From NCBI RefSeq assembly GCF_042932805.1, contig NZ_CP170633.1, positions 3,534,001-3,598,000 on the forward strand: DNA of 64,000 nt. Reading direction: 5' to 3'. Below are positions 26,580 to 35,745 of this stretch, piece after piece. Each line of letters opens with the position of its first letter. Position 1 is the stretch's first letter. The DNA comes from Ascidiaceihabitans sp029251465 (lineage in GTDB: Bacteria > Pseudomonadota > Alphaproteobacteria > Rhodobacterales > Rhodobacteraceae). The notes beneath the pieces were generated by a model. The model searched no databases. It was not told the DNA's origin and saw only the letters and a list, made by a program, of their open reading frames with translations. A program made the position numbers and the translations under genes.

Positions 26580-26595
26580 ATTGTTCAATAACAAT
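26580..26595. repeat. Short inverted repeat between rho and mnmE
   Basis: ATTGTT-CAAT-AACAAT is a perfect 6-bp inverted repeat with a 4-bp centre, in the 30-bp gap between the rho stop and the mnmE ATG. It is AT-rich and has no T-tract, so it is a poor terminator. It may be a weak operator or chance. Confidence 0.3.
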
Positions 26596-26606
26596 GGGTT
26601 AAGCTT

Positions 26607-27884
26607 ATGGAAACGATTTTTGCCCTCGCCAGTGCCCAAGGCCGTGCTGGTGTATCCGTTGTTCGGTTGTCTGGTCCAGACGCGCATGTCGTGTTGGGTG
26701 GGCTGATCAATAATATGCCTGCGGATCGCGTGGCTGGTTTGCGCGAAATCCGCGATCCCACAGGTGAATTGCTGGATCAGGCATTGGTGCTGCGGTTCGA
26801 CGCGCCGCATAGCTTCACTGGCGAAAACGTTGTTGAACTGCATTTGCATGGCAGTATTGCCGTGGTCCAGTCCGTGCTGCGGACTTTGGGCGACAACCCT
26901 CGAATGCGGCTTGCGGAGCCTGGCGAATTCACGCGGCGTGCGCTGGAAAATGGCAAAATGGACCTCGCGCAGGTTGAGGGTTTGGCGGACCTGATCGAAT
27001 CCGAAACCGAAGCACAACGCAAGCAAGCGGTGCGCGTGGTTTCAGGCGAACTTGGGAAACTGGTCGAAGGGTGGCGTAGTTCGCTAATCCGCGCCGCCGC
27101 CCTGATGGAAGCCACAATTGATTTTGCCGACGAAGATGTTCCAATCGACGTGTCGCCAGAAGTCATGGCGTTGCTTGTTCAAGTCAAGTCAGAGTTGCAG
27201 GGGGAAATTGCGGGCAGTCGTGTCGCAGAGCGCATTCGTCTTGGTTTTGAAGTTGCCATTGTCGGACGACCCAATGCTGGGAAATCAACTTTGTTAAACG
27301 CGTTTGCGGGCCGGGATGCGGCGATAACGTCTGATGTCGCTGGAACCACGCGCGATGTGATCGAAGTTCGGATGGACCTAAATGGCCTTCCGGTCACAAT
27401 TTTGGATACTGCCGGTCTGCGCAAAGGGCTGGACAAGGTTGAGGCGCTAGGAATTTCGCGTGCAGTGTCGCGCGCCGAGGACGCGGATCTTCGCATTTTC
27501 CTAACAGATGACGTTACGAACCTGCCGTTGACGCCCGTGAGGGATGATATCATCGTGTCACCGAAAGCTGATCAAACCGGTGTTGGTGTTTCTGGTTTGA
27601 CAGGTCAGGGCGTGTCAGAACTGCTGGATCAGGTGCAAAATATCTTAGGAAACCGGTCCTCGCAGGCTGGTCTTGCTACGCATGAGCGGCACAGAACCGC
27701 CATGCAATCGACTTTGGCCGCCCTTGATGTTGTGCTGCCCCTTGTCGAATACGGTCCAGAGCATTACGACATAGCAGCTGAAGAATTACGATCGGCCATT
27801 CATGCATTAGAAGCGTTGGTAGGTCGAATTGACGTTGAAAACCTGCTGGATGAAATCTTCGCCAGCTTTTGTTTAGGTAAATGA
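26607..27884 (+). CDS. mnmE: tRNA U34 5-carboxymethylaminomethyl modification GTPase MnmE
   Basis: 425-residue GTPase that with MnmG modifies U34 of several tRNAs. The N-terminal folate-binding domain opens METIFALASAQGRAGVSVVRLSG. The inserted G-domain has Walker A GRPNAGKSTLLN (about residues 217-228) and G3 ILDTAGLRK. The C-terminal CLGK carries the conserved catalytic Cys. One oddity: the G4 position reads VSPKADQTG, so the usual Asn of NKxD is replaced. The protein is otherwise intact, and this may be a lineage feature. It is followed 4 bp later by mnmG, with a parS site across the mnmG start. Confidence 0.95.
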   Translation: METIFALASAQGRAGVSVVRLSGPDAHVVLGGLINNMPADRVAGLREIRDPTGELLDQALVLRFDAPHSFTGENVVELHLHGSIAVVQSVLRTLGDNPRMRLAEPGEFTRRALENGKMDLAQVEGLADLIESETEAQRKQAVRVVSGELGKLVEGWRSSLIRAAALMEATIDFADEDVPIDVSPEVMALLVQVKSELQGEIAGSRVAERIRLGFEVAIVGRPNAGKSTLLNAFAGRDAAITSDVAGTTRDVIEVRMDLNGLPVTILDTAGLRKGLDKVEALGISRAVSRAEDADLRIFLTDDVTNLPLTPVRDDIIVSPKADQTGVGVSGLTGQGVSELLDQVQNILGNRSSQAGLATHERHRTAMQSTLAALDVVLPLVEYGPEHYDIAAEELRSAIHALEALVGRIDVENLLDEIFASFCLGK

Positions 27885-27888
27885 TGGA

Positions 27889-29757
27889 GTGTTTCACGTG
27901 AAACATTTTGATGTACTTGTCATTGGTGGCGGCCACGCTGGCACAGAAGCTGCGCATGCTGCGGCTCGCATTGGTGCGCAGACTGGCCTGATCACGATGA
28001 CCCGCGATGGAATCGGCGTGATGTCGTGCAATCCGGCGATTGGTGGATTGGGCAAAGGGCATCTTGTTCGTGAAATTGACGCTTTGGATGGTGTTATGGG
28101 GCGCGTCGCCGATGCTGCGGGAATCCAATTTCGTTTGCTAAATCGCCGTAAAGGCCCCGCTGTACAGGGACCTCGAGCCCAGGCAGACCGCAAGATCTAT
28201 CGCCAAACTATGCTTCAATTAACTGAATCTCGGGAAAATCTGGAAATCATCGTTGGTGAAGCGGTGGATTTCATGATGAAAGGGGACCGCGTTGTTGGGG
28301 TCATTTTGGATGATGGGTCCGAAGTTCTAGCGAAAACGGTGATCCTGACCACAGGTACGTTTCTGCGTGGCGTAATTCACATCGGAGACGTCGCACGTTC
28401 CGGCGGGCGGATGGGTGACAAAGCGTCTGTAAAGCTCGCCGATCGGATAGATTCTTTTGGTCTCCCGCTAGGGCGCCTCAAGACCGGTACACCGCCGCGT
28501 TTGGATGGACGTACGATTAAATGGGACTTGCTTGAAAGCCAGAAGGGTGACGACGAACCGACTCTTTTCTCCTTTATGTCCAAGGGCATAAAAGCCCGAC
28601 AAGTTTCTTGTGGCATGACATATACCAACGAGAAGACCCACGACATCATCCGCGAAAATCTGGCAAAATCAGCTATGTACGGCGGTCACATTGACGGTGT
28701 TGGGCCACGGTACTGCCCTTCTATCGAGGATAAAGTGGTCCGTTTTGAAGATAAGACATCGCATCTGGTGTTTCTTGAGCCTGAAGGCTTGGATGATCAC
28801 ACGGTTTATCCGAACGGCATTTCAACGTCTTTGCCTGAATCAGTGCAGCACGACTATGTGACATCGATTTTTGGACTTGAAGACGTCAAAATTTTGCAAC
28901 CGGGTTACGCGATTGAGTATGACTACGTGGATCCGCGCGTTTTGGACATGACACTGGCGTTGCCAAATGTTCCAGGTTTGTATCTTGCGGGACAGATCAA
29001 TGGCACGACGGGATATGAAGAGGCGGCGGCACAGGGTATGGTTGCAGGGCTGAACGCTGGGTTGGCGGCTCTTGGTCGTCGTTCTGTGGAATTTGGTCGT
29101 GGTCAAAGTTACATTGGCGTCATGATTGACGACTTAACGACGCGTGGTGTGTCAGAGCCTTATAGAATGTTCACATCCCGTGCTGAATTCCGCCTTTCGC
29201 TTCGTGCTGACAATGCGGATCAACGCCTTACGCCCTTAGGGATTGAGTTGGGTGGAGTTTCTGAGGATCGAAAAAGATCGTTCGGTGACAAGATGGAACG
29301 TCTAAAAGTGGGTCATTCCGCTGTTTCACGTGAAACATATACGCCAAAAACCATTAAGAACGCGGGAATTGAAATTAACCAAGATGGAACGCGTCGCACA
29401 CCTTATCAATTGTTGGCGTTTCCAAATGTCGTTTTTGATGATGTAGTGATTTTGCAATCGGATCTGGCTGATTTGGATATAGAAACAAGGGTACAACTGT
29501 CCCGTGAGGCGCTGTACGCCAACTACATAGCGCGCCAACAGAAGGAAATTGACCGTCTTGCAAAAGATGAAGCCCACAAAATTCCTCCATCATTCGACTA
29601 TTCTGGGCTGGAAGGGCTGTCGAATGAGTTAACGACAAAGCTAAACACGGTGAAACCTTACACGCTTGCCCAGGCCGGGCGCATTGACGGGATGACGCCT
29701 GCTGCGTTGGCTCTAATTTTGGGAAAAATTCGCCAAATGGCTAAGAAATCGGCATGA
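27889..29757 (+). CDS. mnmG: tRNA U34 modification FAD enzyme MnmG (GidA)
   Basis: 622-residue FAD-dependent partner of MnmE. The dinucleotide fold is DVLVIGGGHAGTEAAHAAARIG; the signature SCNPAIGGLGKGHLVREIDALDG and the second signature (GPAVQGPRAQADRKIY) follow. The start is a GTG at 27889; an in-frame GTG at 27898 is possible. The first codons encode FHVKH because a perfect parS word covers bases 27890-27905. A second parS lies inside the gene at 29322-29337, where it encodes VSRET. Overlaps rsmG by 4 bp. Confidence 0.96.
   Translation: MFHVKHFDVLVIGGGHAGTEAAHAAARIGAQTGLITMTRDGIGVMSCNPAIGGLGKGHLVREIDALDGVMGRVADAAGIQFRLLNRRKGPAVQGPRAQADRKIYRQTMLQLTESRENLEIIVGEAVDFMMKGDRVVGVILDDGSEVLAKTVILTTGTFLRGVIHIGDVARSGGRMGDKASVKLADRIDSFGLPLGRLKTGTPPRLDGRTIKWDLLESQKGDDEPTLFSFMSKGIKARQVSCGMTYTNEKTHDIIRENLAKSAMYGGHIDGVGPRYCPSIEDKVVRFEDKTSHLVFLEPEGLDDHTVYPNGISTSLPESVQHDYVTSIFGLEDVKILQPGYAIEYDYVDPRVLDMTLALPNVPGLYLAGQINGTTGYEEAAAQGMVAGLNAGLAALGRRSVEFGRGQSYIGVMIDDLTTRGVSEPYRMFTSRAEFRLSLRADNADQRLTPLGIELGGVSEDRKRSFGDKMERLKVGHSAVSRETYTPKTIKNAGIEINQDGTRRTPYQLLAFPNVVFDDVVILQSDLADLDIETRVQLSREALYANYIARQQKEIDRLAKDEAHKIPPSFDYSGLEGLSNELTTKLNTVKPYTLAQAGRIDGMTPAALALILGKIRQMAKKSA
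27890..27905. promoter_or_regulatory. parS: parS site 1, overlapping the mnmG start
   Basis: TGTTTCACGTGAAACA, a perfect 16-bp palindrome and the universal chromosomal parS word bound by ParB. It overlaps the GTG start codon of mnmG, so ParB bound here would sit on the translation start region of the gene. It lies about 3.3 kb from the centre of the putative origin. Confidence 0.95.
29322..29337. promoter_or_regulatory. parS: parS site 2, inside mnmG
   Basis: TGTTTCACGTGAAACA again with no mismatch, within the coding sequence of mnmG, read as VSRET in the mnmG frame. Confidence 0.95.
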
Positions 29758-30368
29758 TGGTTCCGTCGTGGATTAAGGTTGATGTTTCACGTGAAACATT
29801 AGAGCGCTTAGAAATCTATGTTTCTCTAATCGAAAAGTGGAACCCGCGGATCAATTTGGTCTCAAAAACCAGCCTCGAAAACGTTTGGGATCGCCATATT
29901 TGGGACTCTGCGCAAGTTTTCGACGTTGAAAAGCCCAAAGGCACCTGGGTAGACTTGGGAAGTGGTGGGGGGCTACCGGCAATTGTGCTGAGTATATTGG
30001 CCAAGCAAGATTCTCCGGAAACCCTTGTTCATATGGTTGAAAGCGATCAACGAAAATGTGCATTTCTGCGTACAGCGGTTCGTGAGCTTGAGTTGAACGC
30101 AAAAGTTTCCGCTGATCGTATCGAAAGCATGCCCTCGTTAGGCGCTGATGTTGTTAGTGCGCGGGCCTTGACTGATTTGAACGGGTTGCTGGAATACGCT
30201 CAGATGCACTGCGCGCCGGATGGTGTTGCAATATTCCTCAAAGGCGAAACCTGGAAAAAAGAAGTGTTGTCGGCACAAGAAAACTGGTCATTTGAATACG
30301 AAGAACATAAAAGTCAGACAAACCCCGGTGCTGTCATCTTAAAGATCAAGGAAATTGCCCGTGTCTGA
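29754..30368 (+). CDS. rsmG: 16S rRNA (guanine527-N7)-methyltransferase RsmG (GidB)
   Basis: 204-residue SAM-dependent enzyme methylating G527 of 16S rRNA; loss gives low-level streptomycin resistance in other bacteria. The SAM-binding loop is WVDLGSGGGLPAIVLS, preceded by the family signature KWNPRINLVSKTS and DRHIWDSAQ. The N-terminus contains VSRET, encoded by the third parS word. Start ATG at 29754 overlaps the mnmG stop; a second ATG follows directly. Confidence 0.95.
   Translation: MMVPSWIKVDVSRETLERLEIYVSLIEKWNPRINLVSKTSLENVWDRHIWDSAQVFDVEKPKGTWVDLGSGGGLPAIVLSILAKQDSPETLVHMVESDQRKCAFLRTAVRELELNAKVSADRIESMPSLGADVVSARALTDLNGLLEYAQMHCAPDGVAIFLKGETWKKEVLSAQENWSFEYEEHKSQTNPGAVILKIKEIARV
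29783..29798. promoter_or_regulatory. parS: parS site 3, inside the 5' end of rsmG
   Basis: TGTTTCACGTGAAACA, perfect, starting 29 bp after the first base of rsmG and 461 bp from site 2, read as VSRET. The three sites span 1.9 kb just upstream of parA. Confidence 0.95.
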
Positions 30369-31158
30369 CCCTTCCCGTCCCAAAGGTCCGAAAATTATCG
30401 CGGTTGCCAACCAAAAGGGTGGCGTTGGCAAAACGACTACGACGATAAATTTGGCGGCGGCTTTGGCAGAGCTTGGCCGCAAGGTGCTGATTGTCGATCT
30501 TGATCCTCAGGGCAACGCCTCAACTGGTGTCGGGATCAATCTTGAAGATCGTGAATACACAACATACGAATTACTGCTCGAGGATGTTGATCTGGATGAC
30601 GTAATTCAATCAACTGACCTTGAAAACCTGTCCATCGTTCCTGCAACTGTCGATCTGAGTTCAGCGGATATCGATTTGATTTCAAATGAAAAACGCAGCT
30701 TTCTGTTGCATGATGCGCTTAGGCAAACACAAATGGACGTGTTTGGGTTTGACTATGTGCTGATCGACTGCCCGCCGTCACTGAACCTGCTGACTGTTAA
30801 CGCAATGATTGCGTCGCACTCTGTTTTGGTTCCGCTGCAAAGCGAATTTTTCGCGCTAGAAGGCCTGTCCCAGCTGATGATGACAATCCGAGAGGTGCGT
30901 CAAGGTGGAAACAAAGACTTGCGGATCGAAGGCGTTGTTTTGACAATGTACGATCAGCGCAACAATTTGTCCCAGCAGGTAGAGCAGGATGCCCGTGATA
31001 ATTTGGGTGAATTGGTGTTTAAGACAATGATTCCGCGGAATGTCCGCGTGAGTGAAGCACCATCCTTTGCTATGCCGGTTCTGACGTATGATTCAGCATC
31101 CAAAGGGGCCAAGGCGTATCGCGCGCTGGCCAAAGAAGTTCTGAACAGAAACACTTGA
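30361..31158 (+). CDS. parA: Chromosome-partitioning ATPase ParA
   Basis: 265-residue deviant-Walker ATPase that moves ParB-parS complexes apart. The deviant Walker A is NQKGGVGKTTTTINLA; Walker A' and B are VDLDPQGNASTG and VLIDCPPSLNLLT. GTG at 30361 is chosen because an AAGGA site lies 8 bp upstream; a TTG at 30355 is in frame but too close to that site. The start overlaps the rsmG stop. Followed 24 bp later by parB. Together with the three parS sites this forms a complete chromosomal partition system. Confidence 0.95.
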   Translation: MSDPSRPKGPKIIAVANQKGGVGKTTTTINLAAALAELGRKVLIVDLDPQGNASTGVGINLEDREYTTYELLLEDVDLDDVIQSTDLENLSIVPATVDLSSADIDLISNEKRSFLLHDALRQTQMDVFGFDYVLIDCPPSLNLLTVNAMIASHSVLVPLQSEFFALEGLSQLMMTIREVRQGGNKDLRIEGVVLTMYDQRNNLSQQVEQDARDNLGELVFKTMIPRNVRVSEAPSFAMPVLTYDSASKGAKAYRALAKEVLNRNT

Positions 31159-31182
31159 GTGATTTAGAAAGCGAGGCATCCA

Positions 31183-32088
31183 ATGGCACCGAAAAAAGAC
31201 AAGAAACGTGGCTTGGGTCGTGGACTATCTGCCTTGATGGCGGATGTTGCTGAGACTGAAACAGTCGCGCAAACAGGTGTGGCAGGCGCGGAACGCTTTG
31301 TTCCGATTGAACAAATCACCCCCAATCCTGACCAACCTCGCAAGCTGTTCAACCAATCGCATTTGGATGATCTTGCATCTTCGATCAAGGAAAAGGGCGT
31401 CATTCAGCCTCTGATCGTTCGAGAAACCGGGCATAACGCCTACGAAATTGTTGCAGGCGAACGTCGCTGGCGGGCGTCCCAGATAGCGAATTTGCACGAG
31501 CTGCCCGTGATTGTGCGCGACTTTACGGATACCGAAGTTCTCGAAGTTGCCATTATTGAGAACATTCAGCGTGCAGATCTGAACCCGATCGAAGAGGCCG
31601 CTGGCTATCGGCAGTTGATGGACAAGTTCGGGCACACTCAAGAGAAAATGGCCGAAGCATTGGGCAAAAGCCGCAGTCACATTGCAAATCTTTTGCGTTT
31701 ACTGAATTTGCCTGCCGATGTCGTTGATATGGTGCGCAACGGTGACATCAGCGCGGGTCATGCGCGTGCGCTGATCACGGCCAGTAACCCGTCTGAACTG
31801 GCAAAACTTGTGATCAAGGATGGGCTAAGCGTACGCGCGACCGAAGCCTTGGTTAAGCGTGAACAGGACGGTCGGTCTGACAACAATATCTTTGGGGATG
31901 GGAAAAAACCGTCGACAAGGTCTGACAAAGACGCTGACACGAAGGCGTTAGAGGGCGATCTATCGGCGGGATTGGGCATGAAAGTGGTTTTGAACCACAA
32001 GAATGGCGCTGAATCCGGTCAAATGGTTATTGCCTACAACACGTTGGATGACTTGGATGAACTGTGTCGGAAGTTGGGTGGCCTTTAA
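31183..32088 (+). CDS. parB: Chromosome-partitioning CTPase ParB
   Basis: 301-residue parS-binding protein and CTP-dependent clamp. It opens with the conserved basic GLGRGLSALM segment. The CTP-binding N-domain includes LIVRETGHNAYEIVAGERRWRAS (GERRxR motif) and the ENIQRADLNPIEEA block. The helix-turn-helix for parS recognition is EKMAEALGKSRSHIANLLRLL. The C-terminal dimerisation part is acidic and polar. Convergent with hemW (4-bp overlap). Confidence 0.96.
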   Translation: MAPKKDKKRGLGRGLSALMADVAETETVAQTGVAGAERFVPIEQITPNPDQPRKLFNQSHLDDLASSIKEKGVIQPLIVRETGHNAYEIVAGERRWRASQIANLHELPVIVRDFTDTEVLEVAIIENIQRADLNPIEEAAGYRQLMDKFGHTQEKMAEALGKSRSHIANLLRLLNLPADVVDMVRNGDISAGHARALITASNPSELAKLVIKDGLSVRATEALVKREQDGRSDNNIFGDGKKPSTRSDKDADTKALEGDLSAGLGMKVVLNHKNGAESGQMVIAYNTLDDLDELCRKLGGL

Positions 32089-33254
32089 GCCTCCAGCAGC
32101 TTGCGCAAAACGCCGTTTAAAACCATAAAGCCTTGATCTAAAACGGTTAATTGATCGGCCTTCATCGAAATGAGGTTTAGTTCGGTCAGTTCCTGTACCG
32201 CATTTTGATCCAATGGTTTTCCGGCAAGTGTTTCGTATCGCTTGATCGATACGCCCTCCTTGAGGCGCAAACCCATCAAAAGTAGTTCGCTTGCTTGATC
32301 TTCAGGGCTCAGCAACTGGCGGGGTTTTTCCGACGCGCCTGTCATAGCCTGATCCAACCACTTTTTCGGGTTGCTGTACGCCTCTGTCGCGGTGCGCTGG
32401 CCGTTCAATGTTAGACGCCCATGCGCGCCAGGACCGATTCCGACGTAATCGCCGTACCGCCAATAAATCAGGTTGTGCCGCGATTGCGCACCATCGCGCG
32501 CATGGTTTGATACTTCGTAGGCGAGCATCCCTGCGGCCCCACAAATATCCTGCGTAATCTCGTACATATCGGCGCCCAGATCATCGTTCGGTAATCCGGC
32601 AAGCCCGCCTGCGTTGTATCGATCCCCAAATGCGGTGCCTTGTTCGATCGTCAGTTGATACAGCGAAAGATGGTCTATTGCAATGTTTAGAGCCTGTTTC
32701 AGCTCATTCTTCCAATCTGACAGCGACTGGTTTTGGCGACCGTAAATCAAATCGAAACTGACGCGTTCAAATGTGCCTCGCGCAATATCGAATGCTGCGC
32801 GTGCCTCTGACGCGGTGTGAATACGCCCCAAACGACGCAAGTCATCATCATTCAACGCCTGCACACCCATCGAAATTCGATTTACGCCAGCGTCACGGAA
32901 GGCAACAAAACGTCCTGCTTCGACTGATCCGGGATTGGCCTCGAGCGTGATTTCCATGTCATTCGCAGTGGGCCAGTGGGATTTGATCGCGGCGATGATG
33001 TCGCCGACGACGTCGGGTTCCATCAAGCTGGGCGTGCCGCCGCCGAAAAAGACGGAATGCAGAACGCGCCCTTTGGTCTGGGACGCGACGCGTTCCAATT
33101 CGCGCAAATACGCAATGCGCCATTCGTTGTGATCGATTTGGCGGGAAACATGGCTGTTAAAATCGCAGTAGGGGCATTTGGCGGCGCAAAACGGCCAGTG
33201 AACATACAAACCGAAGCCGCCGTTTTGCCAGTCTTCAGCCAAAACAACCTGCAA
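32085..33254 (-). CDS. hemW: Radical SAM haem chaperone HemW-like
   Basis: 389-residue radical-SAM protein of the HemW family (coproporphyrinogen oxidase-like; HemW binds haem and delivers it to apoproteins). The 4Fe-4S motif is CAAKCPYC, preceded by LYVHWPFC, and the GGGTPSLM loop follows. The fourth Cys typical of HemN is absent, as in HemW. The longest reading starts at TTG 33254, overlapping rdgB by 20 bp; TTG 33242 is an equally weak alternative, and no ATG is near. It ends the rph-rdgB-hemW chain. Confidence 0.88.
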   Translation of the reverse strand: MQVVLAEDWQNGGFGLYVHWPFCAAKCPYCDFNSHVSRQIDHNEWRIAYLRELERVASQTKGRVLHSVFFGGGTPSLMEPDVVGDIIAAIKSHWPTANDMEITLEANPGSVEAGRFVAFRDAGVNRISMGVQALNDDDLRRLGRIHTASEARAAFDIARGTFERVSFDLIYGRQNQSLSDWKNELKQALNIAIDHLSLYQLTIEQGTAFGDRYNAGGLAGLPNDDLGADMYEITQDICGAAGMLAYEVSNHARDGAQSRHNLIYWRYGDYVGIGPGAHGRLTLNGQRTATEAYSNPKKWLDQAMTGASEKPRQLLSPEDQASELLLMGLRLKEGVSIKRYETLAGKPLDQNAVQELTELNLISMKADQLTVLDQGFMVLNGVLRKLLEA

Positions 33255-33846
33255 TCAGTTTTTTGAAGGCATCAGCGCGATGGCTGATCTCGTTTTTGGC
33301 GTCATGGGTCATTTCGGCAAAGGTAATATCATGGCCGAGCGGCTGGAACATCGGATCATAACCATGACCTTGCTGACCGCGCATTGGCCAGACCAACGTG
33401 CCTTCGACTTTGCCCTCGAAAACCTCATCGTGTCCGTCGGGCCATGCGAGGACCAAAGTCGAACAAAACCGCGCGGTGCGAGGCTGCGGCGCGTTTCGTT
33501 CTTGCAGCAGATTGTGCGTCTTGGTCATCGCCATGACAAAATCACGACCGTTCGGCGTTTCGGCCCAATCAGCGGTGTAAACGCCAGGGGCGCCATCAAG
33601 TCCGTCCACCATGATCCCGGAATCGTCGGACAAAGCGGGCAGGCCAGTTGCCTTGACCGCCGCGTGCGCTTTAATCCGCGCGTTGCCGACAAACGTGGTT
33701 TCGGTTTCCTCGGGCTCGTCCAATTTCATTTCTGCTGCACCGACAACCGACACGTTGAAAGGGGCGAAAAGTTCGCCCATTTCTTCCAGTTTTCCAGCGT
33801 TGTGCGTGGCAATCAGAATGCGGTTTTCGGTGAATTTGCGGCTCAT
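33235..33846 (-). CDS. rdgB: XTP/dITP diphosphatase RdgB
   Basis: 203-residue Ham1-family pyrophosphatase that removes ITP, dITP and XTP from the nucleotide pool. The substrate-binding opening ILIATHNAGKLEEM and the catalytic PALSDDSGIMVDGLDGAPGVYTADWA block are complete, and the family-specific end SHRADAFKKL is present. Overlaps rph by 4 bp and hemW by 20 bp. Confidence 0.95.
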   Translation of the reverse strand: MSRKFTENRILIATHNAGKLEEMGELFAPFNVSVVGAAEMKLDEPEETETTFVGNARIKAHAAVKATGLPALSDDSGIMVDGLDGAPGVYTADWAETPNGRDFVMAMTKTHNLLQERNAPQPRTARFCSTLVLAWPDGHDEVFEGKVEGTLVWPMRGQQGHGYDPMFQPLGHDITFAEMTHDAKNEISHRADAFKKLIAGCFG

Positions 33847-34556
33847 GCTGTGGCGGCTTTTGCGGCCTCAACCAATTCGCTGACGCCTTTTTCTGCCAAA
33901 TCCATCAGTTCGTTCATTTGCCCGCGGGAAAATACGGAACCTTCAGCGCTCATCTGGACCTCGATCAGCTTTTTAGAACCGGTCATGATAAAGTTACCGT
34001 CAACGCCGGCCTCGGAATCCTCTGGGTAATCCAGATCAAGCACGGGCTGGCCCGCGTAGATGCCACAGCTGACGGCCGCGACCGGATCAACCAGAGGATC
34101 GGAAATAACATCGCCGGCTTTCATCAATTTGTTCACGGCCAAACGTAGCGCGATCCAACCGCCAGTGATTGACGCACAACGCGTGCCGCCGTCTGCTTGC
34201 AACACATCGCAATCAACAGTGATCTGACGTTCACCCAAAGCAACGCGATCAACACCAGCGCGCAAAGACCGCCCGATGAGACGCTGAATTTCGACGGTAC
34301 GACCGCCTTGCTTGCCAGATGCTGCCTCGCGACGCATCCGCGTGTTTGTGGCGCGTGGCAACATGCCGTACTCTGCCGTGACCCAGCCAAGGCCGGACCC
34401 TTTGATGAACGGTGGCACGCGGTCTTCGATTGTCGCGGTGCACAACACGTGCGTGTCGCCCATTTTGATCAGGGCGGACCCTTCGGCGTGTTTGGTAAAG
34501 CCAGTTTCAATCGAAACTTCGCGCATTTGGTCTAGGGCACGTCCTGAAGGTCGCAT
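33843..34556 (-). CDS. rph: Ribonuclease PH
   Basis: 237-residue phosphorolytic 3'-5' exoribonuclease trimming tRNA and rRNA 3' ends. The family opening MRPSGRALDQMREVSIETG, the GLGWVTAEYGMLPRAT block, and the phosphate-site arginines with RLIGRSLRAGVD are visible, as is CDVLQADGGTRCASITGG. Length is normal. First gene of the rph-rdgB-hemW group and divergent from hrcA across about 115 bp. Confidence 0.96.
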   Translation of the reverse strand: MRPSGRALDQMREVSIETGFTKHAEGSALIKMGDTHVLCTATIEDRVPPFIKGSGLGWVTAEYGMLPRATNTRMRREAASGKQGGRTVEIQRLIGRSLRAGVDRVALGERQITVDCDVLQADGGTRCASITGGWIALRLAVNKLMKAGDVISDPLVDPVAAVSCGIYAGQPVLDLDYPEDSEAGVDGNFIMTGSKKLIEVQMSAEGSVFSRGQMNELMDLAEKGVSELVEAAKAATA

Positions 34557-34671
34557 GGGATATCCTTTTTAGGTTCAAACGTGGGATACCGCCCATAGCC
34601 GCATTGATGCAACCCTGATTGACCTTTGATTGGCGACGACATTTAGTGCGCATAGCCATAGGAACCCGATG

Positions 34672-35736
34672 ATGTCCGACACGCGAACCTCTTTAGAAGA
34701 CATGAACGATCGCTCGCGCGAGGTGTTTCGCCGCGTGGTCGAAGGGTATTTGGAAAACGGTGATCCCGTCGGATCGCGCACGTTGACCCGTGATTTTAGC
34801 AAAAAGGTAAGTGCCGCAACGATCCGCAACGTGATGCAGGACCTGGAATACATGGGGTTACTAGATAGCCCGCATGTCAGCGCCGGGCGTATTCCGACGC
34901 AGGCTGGTTTGCGCATGTTCGTGGATGGCTTGATGGAAGTCGGCTTGCCCGATGACACAGATCGCGAAAAGATTGACGCGACGCTAGGCCGAAACGAAAG
35001 CGACGTTGGTGGGCTGCTGGATCGCGTCGGATCTGCCTTGTCTGGTGTGACGCATGGCGCATCTTTGGTGCTGACACCAAAACATGAAGCGCCGATCAAA
35101 CACATCGAATTTGTTTCACTGGCCGCCGATCGTGCCTTGGTCGTGCTGGTGTTTGCGGATGGTCACGTCGAGAACCGCTTGTTCACGCCGCCGCCCGGAC
35201 AAACGCCCAGTTCGATGCGCGAGGCGGCGAATTTCCTGAATTCCCTGATCGAAGGGCGCACGTTGTCTGACGTGCGTAGTGTGATCCAATCTGAAATCTC
35301 GCGGCGGCGTCAGGAAATCGATGTGCTTGCGCGCGCCTTAGTCGAAGACGGGCTAGCGGTTTGGGCGGACGAGGGCGAAAATTCGGAACGATTGATCGTG
35401 CGTGGCCGTGCAAATCTATTGGAATCAGCCGCAGAGGCCGCCGATCTGGATCGCATCAGAACCCTGTTTGACGACCTTGAACGCAAGCGCGACATCTCGG
35501 AATTCCTTGAATTAACCGAGGGTGGCGACGGTGTGCGCATTTTTATTGGTTCTGAGAACAAACTTTTTTCACTTTCGGGTTCATCTTTGGTCGTTTCCCC
35601 TTATATGAACGCTGATCGCAAGATCATTGGCGCTGTCGGTGTCATTGGTCCGACGCGGCTGAATTATGGACGGATTGTGCCGATCGTAGATTATACGGCG
35701 CAACTGGTCGGCAAAATGCTGTCCGACCGGAGCTAG
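34672..35736 (+). CDS. hrcA: Heat-inducible transcriptional repressor HrcA
   Basis: 354-residue repressor that binds CIRCE elements upstream of groESL and other chaperone genes. The N-terminal winged helix reads REVFRRVVEGYLENGDPVGSRTL and KVSAATIRNVMQDLEYMGLL; the HrcA core includes HVSAGRIPTQAGLRMFVD. Two adjacent ATG codons (34669, 34672) are possible; the second is 8 bp from the AGGA site. No CIRCE repeat is visible in the upstream gap, so self-control is unlikely to use it. grpE follows 10 bp later. Confidence 0.94.
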   Translation: MSDTRTSLEDMNDRSREVFRRVVEGYLENGDPVGSRTLTRDFSKKVSAATIRNVMQDLEYMGLLDSPHVSAGRIPTQAGLRMFVDGLMEVGLPDDTDREKIDATLGRNESDVGGLLDRVGSALSGVTHGASLVLTPKHEAPIKHIEFVSLAADRALVVLVFADGHVENRLFTPPPGQTPSSMREAANFLNSLIEGRTLSDVRSVIQSEISRRRQEIDVLARALVEDGLAVWADEGENSERLIVRGRANLLESAAEAADLDRIRTLFDDLERKRDISEFLELTEGGDGVRIFIGSENKLFSLSGSSLVVSPYMNADRKIIGAVGVIGPTRLNYGRIVPIVDYTAQLVGKMLSDRS

Positions 35737-35745
35737 AGGTGAAAA

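Noticed and set aside
34557..34671. CIRCE element upstream of hrcA
   Set aside because: No TTAGCACTC-N9-GAGTGCTAA-like repeat is present. A TTGACC-N17-TTTAGT pair exists but is too weak to list as a promoter.
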